The translations under genes and the position numbers were made by a program. A DNA stretch of 64,000 nucleotides from Conus ventricosus (lineage: Eukaryota > Mollusca > Gastropoda > Neogastropoda > Conidae). The stretch covers positions 64,640,766 to 64,704,765 of the forward strand of contig CM031596.1 in NCBI GenBank assembly GCA_018398815.1, given 5' to 3'. This document shows, one piece after another, positions 45,724 to 59,552 of this stretch (position 1 is its first letter; each line of letters begins with the position of its first letter). The notes under the pieces are model-generated. The model was not told the origin of the DNA. It did not search any database and saw only the letters and a program-made list of their open reading frames with translations.

Positions 45724-48700
45724 GCATGAATGTTAATTGTGGGTGTGTGTTGAAAGGTGGAGAAGGGGAGAGAATGGGTGGAAGGGTGACAGTGGAAGAT
45801 AGGAATTTCAGCTAGTGCTTTCACAGTTACTTTAGCTCTGTAGCTGAAAAGCTGAGTGAAGTTTTGTAGCTGCAGATATGAAATATTGGTCTGGAACATT
45901 AATCTTGCTTAGTATAGACCGACAGATCTATTAAAGGATTGGAAGCCGGAAGGATTGGAAGCCGGAATAGCTCAGTTGGTAGAGCGCCGGACTCGTAATC
46001 TTGGTGATCCTGGGGTTGCGGGTTCGAACCTCCGCCGGGGCGTTTCGGTACATGGGGATTTTTCCCTCGGAGTTAACCTTGGTTCTGACTCCATTTCCCA
46101 TACAGTCCTTCGAATGAGACTATAAACCGAGGTTCCGTGTGTGAACGCACACATAACACCTTGCACACACGTAAAATCCCATCACCAACTTTCGGAAGAG
46201 TAGGCCAGTTTGGCCGTTGGTATGGATGACACCCTCCGGGGGTTGCGACCTTGTCGTGGTCGGAGGGCTTGCGCGGTCCAGTGATCCCTTAGGCTTTGCT
46301 GGCGGGGGCATCATTACTCGGAGATAGGCTGGTTTTGTCAAACTGCTTCTAGGTCCGAGAAGCCAAGATGCTGTCTGACCTAAGCGTAACGTGGTAAGGA
46401 GTTGATGCCCCCGGTAGGGCTTCCCATGTCAGATAGGCTAAGGGTGAGGATCCTGACTAAGAGTAACCCGCCTTTCTCCTTTTCTTGTTTTCTGCCTCCC
46501 TTATTTGGCCCTTTTCTATCTTCGTCTCCCCTTCAAGTCTCCTTTTTTGAGGCCCGCAAACAGGTTGTTGGCAGTCAGACGCCAACAGCATCTTCGTATG
46601 CTTCGGCCGTAAAGAAAGTTTCCACTAGGTCAGTCTGCTGCCAGACTGATGAATTTATCTTTTCCAAGACACTGCAAGGAAGAAACTGTCAGCTCTGTGG
46701 AAGCGGTCCACCACCTCCCAACCCAAAGTGACTGCCCCTGGTGGAGGCAAAAAATCCGCCACCCCTCAGACTGCCCAGCAGTCTACAACACTCTGCTGCT
46801 GGCAATTAAAAAAACCAGCACCCAAGCCTCGACCTCCTCTGTCCAGTGCCTGTGCGGGCAAGGGAGTTCCACCCAGTGTGGAGATGGTGGAGATAGAGAA
46901 GAAACCTCCACCGTCTCCCAAATCCAGACCTTCTTCGCCTGTTGGCAAGTCTGCCACAGGTCTGAAGAACAACACAGTTCAGTGAAACTACAAAATAAAT
47001 TCACTCCATATGGAAGCAGACGTTGAGGAGGAGATGACCTGATTTCTCTCCTTTTCGCCCTCTGCACCATGGATAGTACAATATCCCATTGGAATATCCG
47101 TGGACTAAATTCTAAACTTGAGGAGTTGCAGCTTCTGTGTCGATCTATACAGCCTTCCGTCGTGGCTCTTCAGGAAACTCAAATTCAAAGCCAGAAGACC
47201 TTTACTCTTTCTGGCTTAATGTTCTTTCAAAACCTGCACAACCATCCACGTTGGGACTGTCGGGCGGTGTTGCCCTTCTCATACACAAAACTCTGTTGTA
47301 TAGTCCTGTCGCTCTGTCTACCTCCCTTCAGGCTGTAGCTGCGAGAGTCCTCTCCACAAGACTGTGACAATCTGTCCATTTATCTTCCACCTTCTGTCCC
47401 GGTTTGTCGTCAGGACCTTGTCAGTCTGATAGTGAACTTCCTCGACCTTTTTTGCTGTTGGGTGACTTTAACGGTCACAATCCTCTTTGGGTAGTGTCAG
47501 TACGTCATCCAGAGGTCTGCTAATTGAGATGTCCTTTCGATTTGGATTTGTGTTGTCTGAACGACGGATCTGCAGCTTACCTCCACTCTTCCACAGGTTC
47601 ACTTCGTGTTTAGATTTGTCGGTTTGTGACCCCTCGCTGGTCCTGGACTATGAGTGGTCTGTCCATGACGATCTGCACGGAAGTGACCATTTCCCTGTTT
47701 GTTTACAACCCTAATAACTGAACAAGTCTCTGTCTCTCCACATCTAAATTATAAGAAAGCAAACTGGGATCTCTTTGCAGCCACTATTTCAAAAGAATTC
47801 CAGGACACTGATTTTCTTCAGAGTCCGGACCCAGCAGAATCACTGACTAACACTATGATCAAGTGTGCTAAAGCTTGTATTCCCAGTGTCTTCCGATAAA
47901 CTTCAAATGCCAAAAACACCCTGGTTTGATTCAGACTGCCAACAAATTTCCAAAGTTCGAAAACGGGCTCAGCGTCAGTGTACCAACGACCTTCGGGTCC
48001 CAACGCTCAAGCCCATCAGAAACTCCGTGCTAAATCAAGACACACTTTTAAAATCAGTAAACGTCGGTCCTGGAGAAGTTTCTGCTCCAGGCTGACATCG
48101 AAACTTCCAAGAAAAAAGTGTGGAACATCATTAAGAAAATCAAAGGGGAAGAACACCTGTCCCACTGTGAACCATCTCAAGTTTGCTGACTCTTTAATAA
48201 CAGAGAAAAAAGCAGTTGCTAATCTGCTAGCTTCAACCATAGAAAAAGAATTCCTCCTCTTCTAACAAATCAAGCCACTTTTGTCAAAAATAAAACCCTT
48301 AAAGAAAAATCACCCTGCAACTTTTCGTCAGACAACATGGAAGACTACAATCTTCCTTTCACTTAAATGAACTGAAATCTGCCTTACTGTTCTGCAACGA
48401 TTCCTCTCCAGGTATAGATGAAATCCATTATCAACTGTTGAAACATCTTCCGCAAGAAGGTCTGAATATACTGTTACAGGTATACAACCATGTGTGGACT
48501 ACAGTTCTTTCCGCCCTCTTGGCGAAAAGCCCTCATTATTCCCATCCCCAAACCTGGAAAAGATCTTTCTAATCCCATCAAACTACCGTCCCATAGCTTG
48601 ACCAGCTGTGTCTGTAAACTGATGGAGAAAATGGTCAATGCTAGGCTTATGTGGAAACTCGAAACCGATGGCCTTTTGGCGAAAGAACAGTGTGTTTCCG

Positions 48701-51700
48701 CAAACATCGGACTACTGTTGACCATTTGATTCGTCTGGAATCTACACTTCGGAACGCCTTTCTGAACAAACAGCATGCAGTGGCAATTTTTTTTGACTTG
48801 GAGAAGGCCTACACTACCACCTGGAAGTCGGGATACTTCATGATCTCCATGATCTGGGTTTTCCGAGGTCATCTTCCGCTTTTCCTTCAAAATTTTTTGG
48901 CAGAACGACAGTTTTTAGGTCCGGGTTGGCACCACTCTCTCTGATGTCCACGAGCAGGAGTTGGGTGTTCCACAGGGACATACTGTCTCCTGCCCTCTTT
49001 AGTATTAAGATCAATAACATTGTTAAATCAGTTCAGCAGGTTCAGACTGCTCATTGTTTGTGGATGATTTCGCTGTCTACGCAACTGGAAGCCTGTACCC
49101 GAGTGTCCAGCGCAGGCTCCAGCTTTGCGTGGATAAAATCCATCGATGGGCAATGAAAACGGTTTCACCTTTTCTGCTTCAAAGACACAGTGTATTCACT
49201 TCCATAATTTCTGTCAGTTTTTTTCCAGATCCTGAACTTCAAGTAGGGAAATCTCCCATTCCAGCTGTTAAAGAGGCCAAATTTCTGGAGTCATTTTTGA
49301 CCAGAAACTTAACTTTCTCAGCCACATCAAAAATCTCAAAACTGCTTGTCAGAAAGCACTGAATATTCTGCGGGTCGTAGCGCACACCGACTGGGGCGCT
49401 GATAAGAAAACTTTGCTGCACCTCACAGAGCCTTGTCCGTCCAAACTGGACTACGGTTGTGCGTGTACGGCTCTGCAAGATCATCTTACCTCAAACTCTT
49501 GGACCCTATCCACCATCAAGGGCTTCGTCTCTGTCTTGGAGCGTTCCGCACCACCCCTGTGTACAGCCTGTACGCAGAGGCAGGTGAACCTTCACTGTCC
49601 AACCGCAGGCTTGAAACTGTCTTTGAATTATTATATCCGACTGTTCTCAGAACCAGAAAACCCTGCCTATGACTGTGTCTTGACCCTCCGTTTCCAAAGT
49701 AAGTTTGAAAACAACCCTAAATGTATTCCGCCGTTTGGTCTTCGTATGCGCCTCACGTGCGGAATGCAGGTATAGACCTGGGAGTAGTTTCCGATTTTTC
49801 CAAGTTTCCGGATCAACCTGCGTGACCTTTTCACACCAGAGATTTGCTTCGATCTTGCAGCTTTTCGCAAAGAGTCCTACCACTCTCTGGCGTACAAGGC
49901 ATTGTATGCTGACCTCTGTTCGAAATTCCCATCCTATCAAAAAGTTTTCACTGACGGTTCCAAGTCTGAAGATGGAGTGGCCTGTGCAGCCTACTGCCCT
50001 GGGCTCCTTCTCAGATACTGTTGGAACATATACATTCAGATGCTTCTGTCTATTCTGCTGAACTACCGCTCTGGTTCTGGCTTTGAAGATAATCTCACAT
50101 TCTTCAAAGAGGGACTTTCTGGTTCTGTCGGATTCGCTGTCAGCTTTGGAGGCCATAGCTGGCCGCAACTTTCAGCATCCAGAACTTTTTACTTTTTTTT
50201 GGAACTTTTTAGCAAGTTGAAGGCGGACGTTACAACATTACTCTTGCTTGGGTCCAAGTCATGTTGCATCGCGGGAACGAAATGGTTGATCGTTTAGCCA
50301 AGAACGCCACAAGAGAGAAACTGTCCAACACTTATATCCCCTGCTCAGATGTGAAACCCAAAATTATGATTATGTGAGAGACCTCTGGCAAGAGGATTGG
50401 AACACACAGACGAATAACAAACTCTTTCAGATCCGTCCAAACCTAAGGACTTCCTCCCATCCACGTCGGGAGGTCGTAAAGAGGAAACGGTTTCTGTGCC
50501 GCTACACACCGGCCATTCGTATTTTACCCATGCTTACCTTTTAAAGAGTGAAGAAGCTCCGTGGTGCATTCCATGTCATGCGCCACTCACAATGAAACAT
50601 GTTCTTTTAGAGTGTTGGACTTGCACGATGTGAGACACAAACATTTTACGGCGGAGTCCATGAAGATCCTGTTCAGGGATGTCCCGCCTGATGTGATCCT
50701 TGACTTTTTGAGAGAGATTGACATTTTTCATCTGATTTCAGATTTTACGGAAGAAAGATTTTTAACGAAGTTTCTGGTACGTTTCTAGACGATGTCATTT
50801 AAAGAGATGTGTGAAAGTTTTTTTTTTTTTTTTTTTTTTTTAAATGACTGGTGAGTTGATTTTAACGTGGTGACAGCCCTGATGTGGCCCTTTGCGGTCG
50901 GCTGGGCTATAGGCAACGTTGTCTTGTATGGATGACACGTCACACATAGCATGCACCCTGCGTGAAAAATGGAAAGAATGAAGGAAGTAAGGAAAATGAG
51001 TGACCGATATTGAATGATATTGACTGGATGACACGGGAAACGACTGAATGAAGCGCCAGCTGGCAGCTCTTCAGTCGGCACTACCCAGGTAGGCAGCCTG
51101 TTGTGTAAACGAGTGTTGATTGTAAAGCGCTTAGAGCTTGGCCTCTAGCCGAGAATAGGCGCTATATAAATATTCATTATTATTATTATTATTATTTGCA
51201 GGATCTTGAGCAGCTAGCTAGCCAATACAGTGGCCTGGCCCGCTTGTATCGTCTGATCTTCATCGCTGACCATTGCCCGTCTCTGAGAGTGGAGGCCCTT
51301 CGCATTGCCATAACCTATGTCACGAACACCTTTAACACCAACCTCTATGGAGTCATTCACCGTAAACTGCAAGACGCAATGACAGGGTAGGTGGCCTGGT
51401 TGTGGTGAATTTCAGTGCTGAAACTGATCAACTGCAATGTTGAAATCATGCTTGTTAACAGTGATTTAATTCCAAAAAGGAGCATATGAATTTTAGAGAC
51501 TAAGGTGTGCTGTTGGTGATAACTGTGTGTGGTATAGCAGTAAAACTATGTGTTTCTGTACCAAGAGTTAATCTGTTGGTTACAGCGATGTGTCGTAGTG
51601 GTAAAGGCTGTATGCATGCTGAATGATCATGTAAAGCTCATTGCCTCAAGCATAAGTGGAAGAAAGTTGGATAAGGCTGTGGAAAAGGAAAGGTGATAAT

Positions 51701-53694
51701 GTAATCTAATAGACTGGATTTGTTTCATAATTGTTATTTTTTCGTAAGTTAACAGTGTGTGTGTGATACGGCTTCTCATTATGTGTGAATGGGAATCATA
51801 ATTCATATATATATATATTTTTAAAATCATGCTTGGGAAGAGAGGTTGTTTGAAAAGATTAAGGATAAACATGATCTGAATGTACAGCGTCTAAAGTCTT
51901 GCTTACTTGAACTCTGTTTTCAACTAAAGAAAAACCATTATTTTTTTTTCAAGGGATGACATAGGAGAAGCAGAATAGCCAATGATGTGGGGGAGGGGGT
52001 GGGTAAGGGGTGGTGGTGAGTGTGTGTGTATGTGTGCATGTAATAAAAAGCTAATGATTGTATTGCTTGATTTCTGAAAATGTTAAGCTGAATTTAGCAG
52101 TGAAGTTGAAAGGTGGGTTTTCGCTTTCGTATTGATCATATTCGAGGCTGTTTGTTGTGTGTTGCTAGAAGCAATCCTCTGCCAGACGCTGTCGCAGGGG
52201 GAGTGTACTCTGTGCCCCCTCTGGATGTGCCATGGATAGAAGCCACCTCCAAAAAAGCTGCCTTCAAACTGGAAAAACTGGACACTGACCTGAAAAACTA
52301 CAAGAGCAACTCGATCAAAGAAAGCATAAGGTGAGAAAATCATCTAACTGAGTGAGTGGTCCAGAAATGAATAGAAGGAAACAAGACAATCTGAATATCT
52401 GTTTTATTCTTTTCAAATTATTTGGGGAACAGAGTTATGGCTGATTGATTGATCTGGATCCTAAGCTTGTTCAAAACATTAGTACAGATTTTATGGTTGG
52501 GAAAAGAAAATAGTCGCAGAAGCAGGCGCTGTAATAGCATAACTGCCACTATTATGACTCATACTATGACAACTGCAAGTGTGTGGAGCTTTGGAGTAAT
52601 TTTGTTTGATAATATGCATTACAATTAAAGAAAAGGAAAATTATCTACATTCCAGACATAAAAACTAGGAATGGAATGATCCCTTGCTATGAATTTAATT
52701 CTCCATTGTACAACTAAAAGCATGCAACAGAGAATGGCATCTTGTTCAGCTTAAAAGAATTAAGAAAACATGTCGGTCTGTGCTGAGCTCAGTATAATTT
52801 TGTGCTTGTGATTGTGTCTGCTTGCTTTCATTCGCAACTGCATGCATTTGTGTAGGTGGCTGTTTGTGGACATTCATTTGCCTTTCTATCTGTCCGTGTG
52901 TGTTTGCTTAAATTCATGATATTGTGTGCGGTACACGTGCTGCAGGCGAGGTCATGATGATTTAGGTGACCACTACTTAGAGTGTGGAGATCTGGCCAAT
53001 GCTCTGAAGTGTTACTCCCGGGCACGGGACTACTGCACCAGTCCCAAACATGTGATCAACATGTGTCTTAATGTCATCAAGGTGGGTGCAGTCATGGAAA
53101 AGACCGCAGGAAATGAGGAACTGTAAAGGCATTTTGCTTTCTATGCACATACCAGTTTCTGCCACATGATTGATGTTCACCATGTTTTCATGCCGATTTT
53201 TCTAAAATAAAGTTATGTTGAGGTTGTGATATTGCCAGATTTTGAAAGAGATTTGGCTCTGGTTACATGATATGTCAAATCTGTTCGGGAGTCGTGTCAT
53301 ATGTGTACTTTCTTAAACTTAGATTTGACAAGTTTATTGTTTTGAGAATTCAGGAAACTGATATTGGGTTTGGCTTTTTCTTATCATTTCTGCTACACAG
53401 ACTTAAACATGCATATTCAATTTTTGTTTTTTTTTTATGATTTGATGTGTATTTAATTTTAGAAATTATGTATGATTTTTTTTCCCCTCTCATGTATTGT
53501 AAGGACTTATAAGATAATACATATATCTAACTGCTAATAAGTAACACAGCGCAGGCCTCCAGGGTGGTACAGGACTGCTCTAAGGGCAGGTGAAGACAGT
53601 GCTTCTCTGGGTCCTCCCCAGCACCTTCGGGTGTTTCTTTTTCTTCTTCTAATATTCATTTAGAAAAAAGATTATGCTTGTTTATGACTCTTTC

Positions 53695-53729
<35 letters not shown>

Positions 53730-56700
53730 CTGTGCGAGTGCACACATGTTCACATTCTGTGACCTCAAAAAGCTTCCATTTTAGTTTTCATTGTTGAATG
53801 ATTAAAATTCTCTGTGGATTGTATCTGTCTCTGTCTTTTTTCTATGGCTCCCCTTGCTCTCCCTCGCCTCTTGTGTGTGTGCATGTGGGAGGGGTTGGGG
53901 CTTAACTGGGGTGTTTGCTATCTTAATTATCAATCAGCCTCTGAATTAGTTTCTGATTGTGTTCCAGGTCAGCATGTATCTGCAAAACTGGTCCCATGTT
54001 CTGAGCTATGTAAGCAAAGCAGAGACAACGCCAGAAGATGTGAGTGGCAGGTTCCAGTATTTAGCTTACACTCTGTAGGCTCACAGGTCATTCAAAAAAG
54101 AAAAAAAAAGTAATTTTAGTCATTGTCAGACAGCGTATTTGAGAAATTTCTGGTTCATATCTATGATGTTTTTGTCTCCCAAGAATAAAGATTGAAAGAA
54201 GTATATGACTTCAGCTGCTTGTGGAATGACGTAACTGTTTGCAGGTATTCCAGATCTGTGGTTTTTGGTAGAGGTACAACTTAAAACGAAAATAGAGTGC
54301 ATTTCTGAAAAAAAGAGTGCGCATATGTTTGAAATTCAGTGAAGTTTTATTTTTATCATAGACCATAAGGCACATTGGCACTGTAACTCAGCTGTTTCCA
54401 GCCGTAGCAAGGGAATGAACAGAAATAAAAATTACCTGACACTTTATAAAAAAAATTGTACCGCCATTTGCAGTGGGTTTCAATGGTCACATGACCACCA
54501 GCCATATTCAAGTTCTGTAACAGATTTTCACTGAGAATAGTCATACGGTATAGTTGCTGGATGATCATGGATAGATCAATACTTGGGAGTGAGAAGGTTA
54601 ATTTACACTTAACCCTCTGCCTACCGCATGACTTTGTGCTATATGACTATGAGAATACCATGCCAAGAGAGGTAACTCCGCAACACATACACACTTGCCA
54701 TAAAGAAACCTCAATAGAAAATTTGTTTTTAACTTATCTATTCTGTAAAGATAATGAAAAAAATTCAAAGTCATCACTCCATCCAAAAGAGCCATTTCCC
54801 CCACATATAGTGAACTGGTACACGAGGAAAAAAAACAAAAACGAACAGACTAACTGTACTTCGGTGTTCTCAGTGCTAAAACAATTTTCCCTAAATTCAC
54901 TGTACCCACAGAACATCATGGATTAGGAGCACAGAGTGATTTTCCAAGTCTAAACAAAGTACTGAAACCTTCAGGAACAAAATAAAGTCATTCTGTATGG
55001 TATGCACACTAAATAATCAACTTTTGTTGTGAAGCAAGAAACAACAACCCAAACTTCAACAATTTTGTTAAACTGAAGGCATCACATACAAGAAGATTTG
55101 TCTTCTAACTACTGAGGGAAAAAATAACAAGAACAGATTACTGAATACTGGGCTTTAGATTGTGATGGAATTCAACAAAAATGTGCTTTTGCACAAGTGC
55201 ACTGAGCACCCCCCCCCCTTCCCCCCAACACACACACACACACACACACACTGTGGTGATGATGTACCTCTTGTCCGGCTCCTCTTTGCTTTTTGATAAA
55301 CAGGCAGTTTTTATTTCAGGCCAGAGTTTATGTTCATCCTTTTCTGCTTGCTTTTGTGCAGCAAATAAATTTGTTTCTCGTTAAAAGTCTGCCAAAATTC
55401 TTCTGAAATCAAAAGGCTAAAGGTGATGCTCCTACAGGCAAATCGTGGGACACACCCACTGACTGACCCGGTTTCCTGGCTATCAAAACAAGGGAAACTT
55501 TTGGGGGGCTTCACTTCTTGTAGCCAACCACTCCAGTCAAGAATTAAAGAATCTCTAGCAAGTTTTGTTTTTCGAATTTTCTTTTTTTGGGGTCTGGGCC
55601 CAGCAGCAATGGGTTATTCGACGTCATCATTATTATCGCCTGAATCATTATTGATTCCGGCCTCAAAATCAGTCAGCAGTCGATCTTTATTCATAACTAG
55701 GTCAAGATTGACGTCCGAATCGTCTTGCTTCAAATCTTCTTCAAGAGTGTAGCCCGCAAATACGCTCTCTTCATCAATATCACTTCAGAAAATGAATTCT
55801 GCGAGTTGCATAGTTACTTGATCCGCCATTTTCCCAGAAAATCTTCGCGAAAAAAAGCCGAACTTTGAAAATTCACAGCAGTGAAACTACTCCACCAAAA
55901 CTCATGCAACAAAAACCAAAATGGCATCCAGAAACGGAAGTACCGGAAGACTCTTCTGTCGCAATTGCATTCTGGGATATGCGATGGTGAAAGCGAAAGT
56001 CGTTGACCGAGTATTCAGCGGTCGATCTCGGTCGATCCGGTATTCAGAAAGATGAAATCTCGCGGTCGATCTCGGTCGATCTGGTAGGCATTGGGTTAAA
56101 CCTCAAAATTTCCAAGTTTATTCAAACCACAATAATGTTTATTAGAGCACATTGATTATATGTTTTATGTTTCCCATTAATCTAAGCCTGTTGTGTTGTT
56201 GAGCTGGTTCGCTGTCCTAACCCAGGTGAGGATGGATTTGTTGTGGTTGTTGCAGGCAGGTGGTAAAGAGCCTAGTCAGAATGTGCAGAACCGTCTGAGG
56301 TGTGCAGCAGGTCTGGCCAACCTGGCCAGTCGTAAATACAAGCTGGCAGCAAAGCTTTTTCTCCAAACCAGTTTTGACTTCAGTGACTTCCCTGAGGTCA
56401 GTTTTTGCTTTTAGTTTTCATGTCTTACTGGTGTTACTGATTATTTTGCTTTGGTTCAAGTTTGTTGTAGAATGAGCTTGAAAAAAAAAAATCAACATTA
56501 AATCATATTTTGGATTTTTTTATGAATTTGTTTTGTCTGTGGAACATAAATTTGTTTCGTCTGTGGAACATGTAGTATGAGACTCCCAAAATAAGCAGCC
56601 AGAGAACTTTCCATGCTATGCATTCATTTAAAGAACTGCAGAGAAAAGTACATCCTAAAATCTGAAGCTGAAATCTCTTCTTTTGCCCTATAACACCTGT

Positions 56701-58616
56701 CTGCCATTAACATTTAACTGCCATTCTGCCATTACCGCTTAAAATTGCTGGTCTTCATTCTACTACATGAGTGACAGTTTGTCGCATTCCGGTTTTGGTT
56801 TCTTTGGAAGCTTTTAGAGTCCGGATACATTGAATTGAAATTATTGCTATTGTAGATGTGGCCATTGTGTGCACAGGGCTTCAATTTTACCATAAAGATT
56901 TTTTAAGCAGTTCTTTTTGAACTTGTGTCAAGAGTGACATAAGTGACAGTGATAGGTTACTGTTATTGAAGGCAGTTCCGCTCCCCAACCATTGTTGAAT
57001 CAATAGTGAAGGGTCAGAAAGCCACATGGACTGAGGACTGTCTGTATGCATTAGTGCTTGCTTCCATCTTCAGTGGAAATGTGTGATATGACCAAGAAGG
57101 GGGAGTTGGTATCAAGGTTATGGATGGATTCTGGATTTTATCCTGTCAGGAAATGACCCCATTGGTCACTTGTAAACATTAATAACACACAGATAGACAC
57201 ATGATGAACAGTTGACTACATCCACCTCTAAGATTTTTATATAAAAGATTTTATTTGAGGGGGTTTGACTTAAAAAGAAAACTGAGTTTCAAAAGTTCAA
57301 ATTAAGTTTGTTTGGTCCTCTAGAAAATTGGTATGGTAGTTGCTAGAATGTAATGTCAAATATGTTGGTAGTTAAGTATGAAGTGATGCGGAGAGATATA
57401 AACAGTGGCAAGGAAGATAACCTGTGCTCATTTTGTGAAACAGGGATGTGCAGAATTGCCTACTGTCACGGAATAGCCATATTTGTTATGGAAAATTAAC
57501 ATCAAAATCGAGGTTTGTTCCGGACGTTACGGTCAGAAATCGCGTGTTCTGGGGAAAAAAAAAAGAAAACGAAAACGAAATCAAACGAGTGGACAATTTT
57601 TCACTGAGGGACAAACCAGATGACGGTTAGGACACTTGAATTGAAGCGCTGTGCGCATGCTCACACGGCCATATCCATCGACGAAACATACGGAACGGAG
57701 CCGAGGTTCAGAAAACGCGTGCTCGACCATCAAACATGGCTAGCATCAAGACTGCGAAGCGAGTGTGCGAGACAGATGATGAAGATACTCAAAATGGACC
57801 CCAGCGGCAGCCGCGAAAAAAATAAGATCGCCGTCGGAAGGTTGAGTGTTCCTGACATTTTTCAATTTTCAATTTGTTCCTGATCTTAATAACATCTGTT
57901 CCTGATAGTAAGATTTTGGGGTAGGCATGTCTGGATATGTACATTACACCAGATTATAGATGTTCGTGGTACCTGTTCACCTAGTAGTTTTACACGTGGA
58001 GAGGAAACACATTAATTAAACATGGAAACTTCTCTCTGAAAAAAATTTCCAGACTTTGTCATACATCTAGAGTGAACCCATGTAAACAATACAAACAGTA
58101 GAAAAAAAGTAGAATCTCAATAACATTTATTCAATACTAGTGCAGTCTTTAGTAGATCTTTAGTATTGTCAAACAAACAGAACCCAAGCACATGTAGCCT
58201 TGGTATATAGCTGTTATGAAAGGAAGTCTTAACTTCTTCAGAGCTTCTGACCAAAGAAGAACCGGTGCCAGCGATTGAATATCAATTTGCTGACCTTTCC
58301 CTGTTTTTAGCTACAGAGCTGCCTAACATGGATCCATGTGAGGAACAGTCTTGCATCTGTTGATATGAATGTACTTATTTAATGTACATGATGTGAATGG
58401 TATTTATTGCTGTGTCTGTCGAAAATGAGAACCACAACCAGTGTAAGCGCCTGCCTTCTATCAACAGTGATGAATGGCCAAGAAGTGATAATTTGGTTGA
58501 TGGTACTGAGGATAATTTTGTATTCCCACTGAATATTTGATTGGAAGCACTCACTCATTATAAATAATGAAGATTTGGTTTTATTTGTGAGTTTCTGAAA
58601 TTGCTGTATATGTATT

Positions 58617-58652
<36 letters not shown>

Positions 58653-59510
58653 TTTATTTAGTTTTTTGTATTCGTTTGCTTGGTTTTGATATCTAATCTT
58701 TATTGAACAACAATTTTCTTTTTCTGTTTAACATAGAGAATGTAGTTAATCTGTGGAGAAAAAAAAAGTTTTTATAGAGATTTCTTTGGCAGGATGAAGA
58801 GCAAATTAATGAATATCTGCTTATTTTTATCAACACATTCAAAATCACCTGTCAATAGGAAATCACTCTTACATTAGGCTGGCACTGAAAGGATCAAGTG
58901 AGGCGATGGAGGGAGGATGTTAAATGGGCAAATACATTACTTTCGTTCCTTGTTCAGTATTCGCCGAGGAAAATTCTGTACAATACTATATGCCTAGGTT
59001 TTCATTGATGTATGTCTGTGTTATGTCTTCCATGATTTGTTTGCAGCTTATTTCTCCATCAAACATCGCAACTTACGGGCTTTGTGTGCCCTGGCCACGT
59101 TTGACAGACAGGAACTGCAGAACAACGTTATCCTTAGTGTGTGAGTGGAGACCTTTCACTGTGCTCTGATATCTGTACTGCTGTCAAATGTTACTGAAAC
59201 ATTAGAGACTTGCACCAGGCTGCCTACCTGTCTGTCACTCCATCTCATTTCCTTTTGAACCCTGGTCTTGGTCTTTAAAGGCTTAAACAACACAGTGGGG
59301 ATTATGTAGGTCAGGTATCTCCTGTGCTTTGTCCGAGAGGGCCCAGCCCCGTTTTGTTTTTATTCAGTTCTCTTTGGTCTTTATTTATGTACCGTTTATT
59401 TATCTTTATGCTCAACATACTACATGTGTATGGCTCAACAAATATGTCATGATGTAAAGTATGAAGTCCTTTGCATGCAGTGGTAAACTTATCATCAAAG
59501 TGGAACTTCT

Positions 59511-59552
<42 letters not shown>

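Larger units (their letters stand above)
46233..50935 (+). mobile_element. I/Nimb-like LINE, 4.7 kb, with target duplication
   Basis: The element is flanked by GTATGGATGACAC at 46220-46232 and 50936-50948. From the left: a structured 5' UTR, the C-terminal part of ORF1 (46545-46985: '[20 protein letters not shown]', Pro/Lys-rich), an endonuclease (47069-47710), reverse transcriptase (48480-49330), an RNase H domain ('[19 protein letters not shown]'), a 3' region ending near 50790, and a 3' UTR with 'ggccctttgcggtcggctg'. An RNase H after the RT plus an apurinic-type endonuclease is the layout of the I group, including Nimb elements known from snails. Frames are broken at many places. Confidence 0.85.
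45961..51197 (+). repeat. tRNA-derived SINE, family 1, copy B, split by a LINE
   Basis: The 5' part is 45961-46232: head 'ggaatagctcagttggtaga', B box 'gggttcgaacctc', and the shared body. The 3' part is 50936-51197: 'acacatagcatgcacc' continues the same body, then a tail with 'gtaaagcgcttagagcttgg' and 'ggcgctatataaata', ending in (ATT)n. That tail resembles the L2/CR1-type tail known from V-SINEs. The LINE between the parts is flanked by copies of the 13-bp GTATGGATGACAC. Confidence 0.85.

Noticed and set aside
45961..46035. Possible functional tRNA gene
   Set aside because: A and B boxes are present, but the segment continues into a repeat body shared with two other copies and no clean acceptor stem closes. 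It is the head of a SINE.
46402..47026. Long open frames in three phases at the start of the LINE
   Set aside because: Only the frame with the SYASAV segment, continuing in a Pro/Lys-rich stretch, fits ORF1. The others are shadows.
57443..57960. A complete transposon with matching right end near 57930
   Set aside because: The candidate right end 'taggcatgtctgg' pairs only loosely with CAGGGATGTGCAGA, and no target duplication was found.
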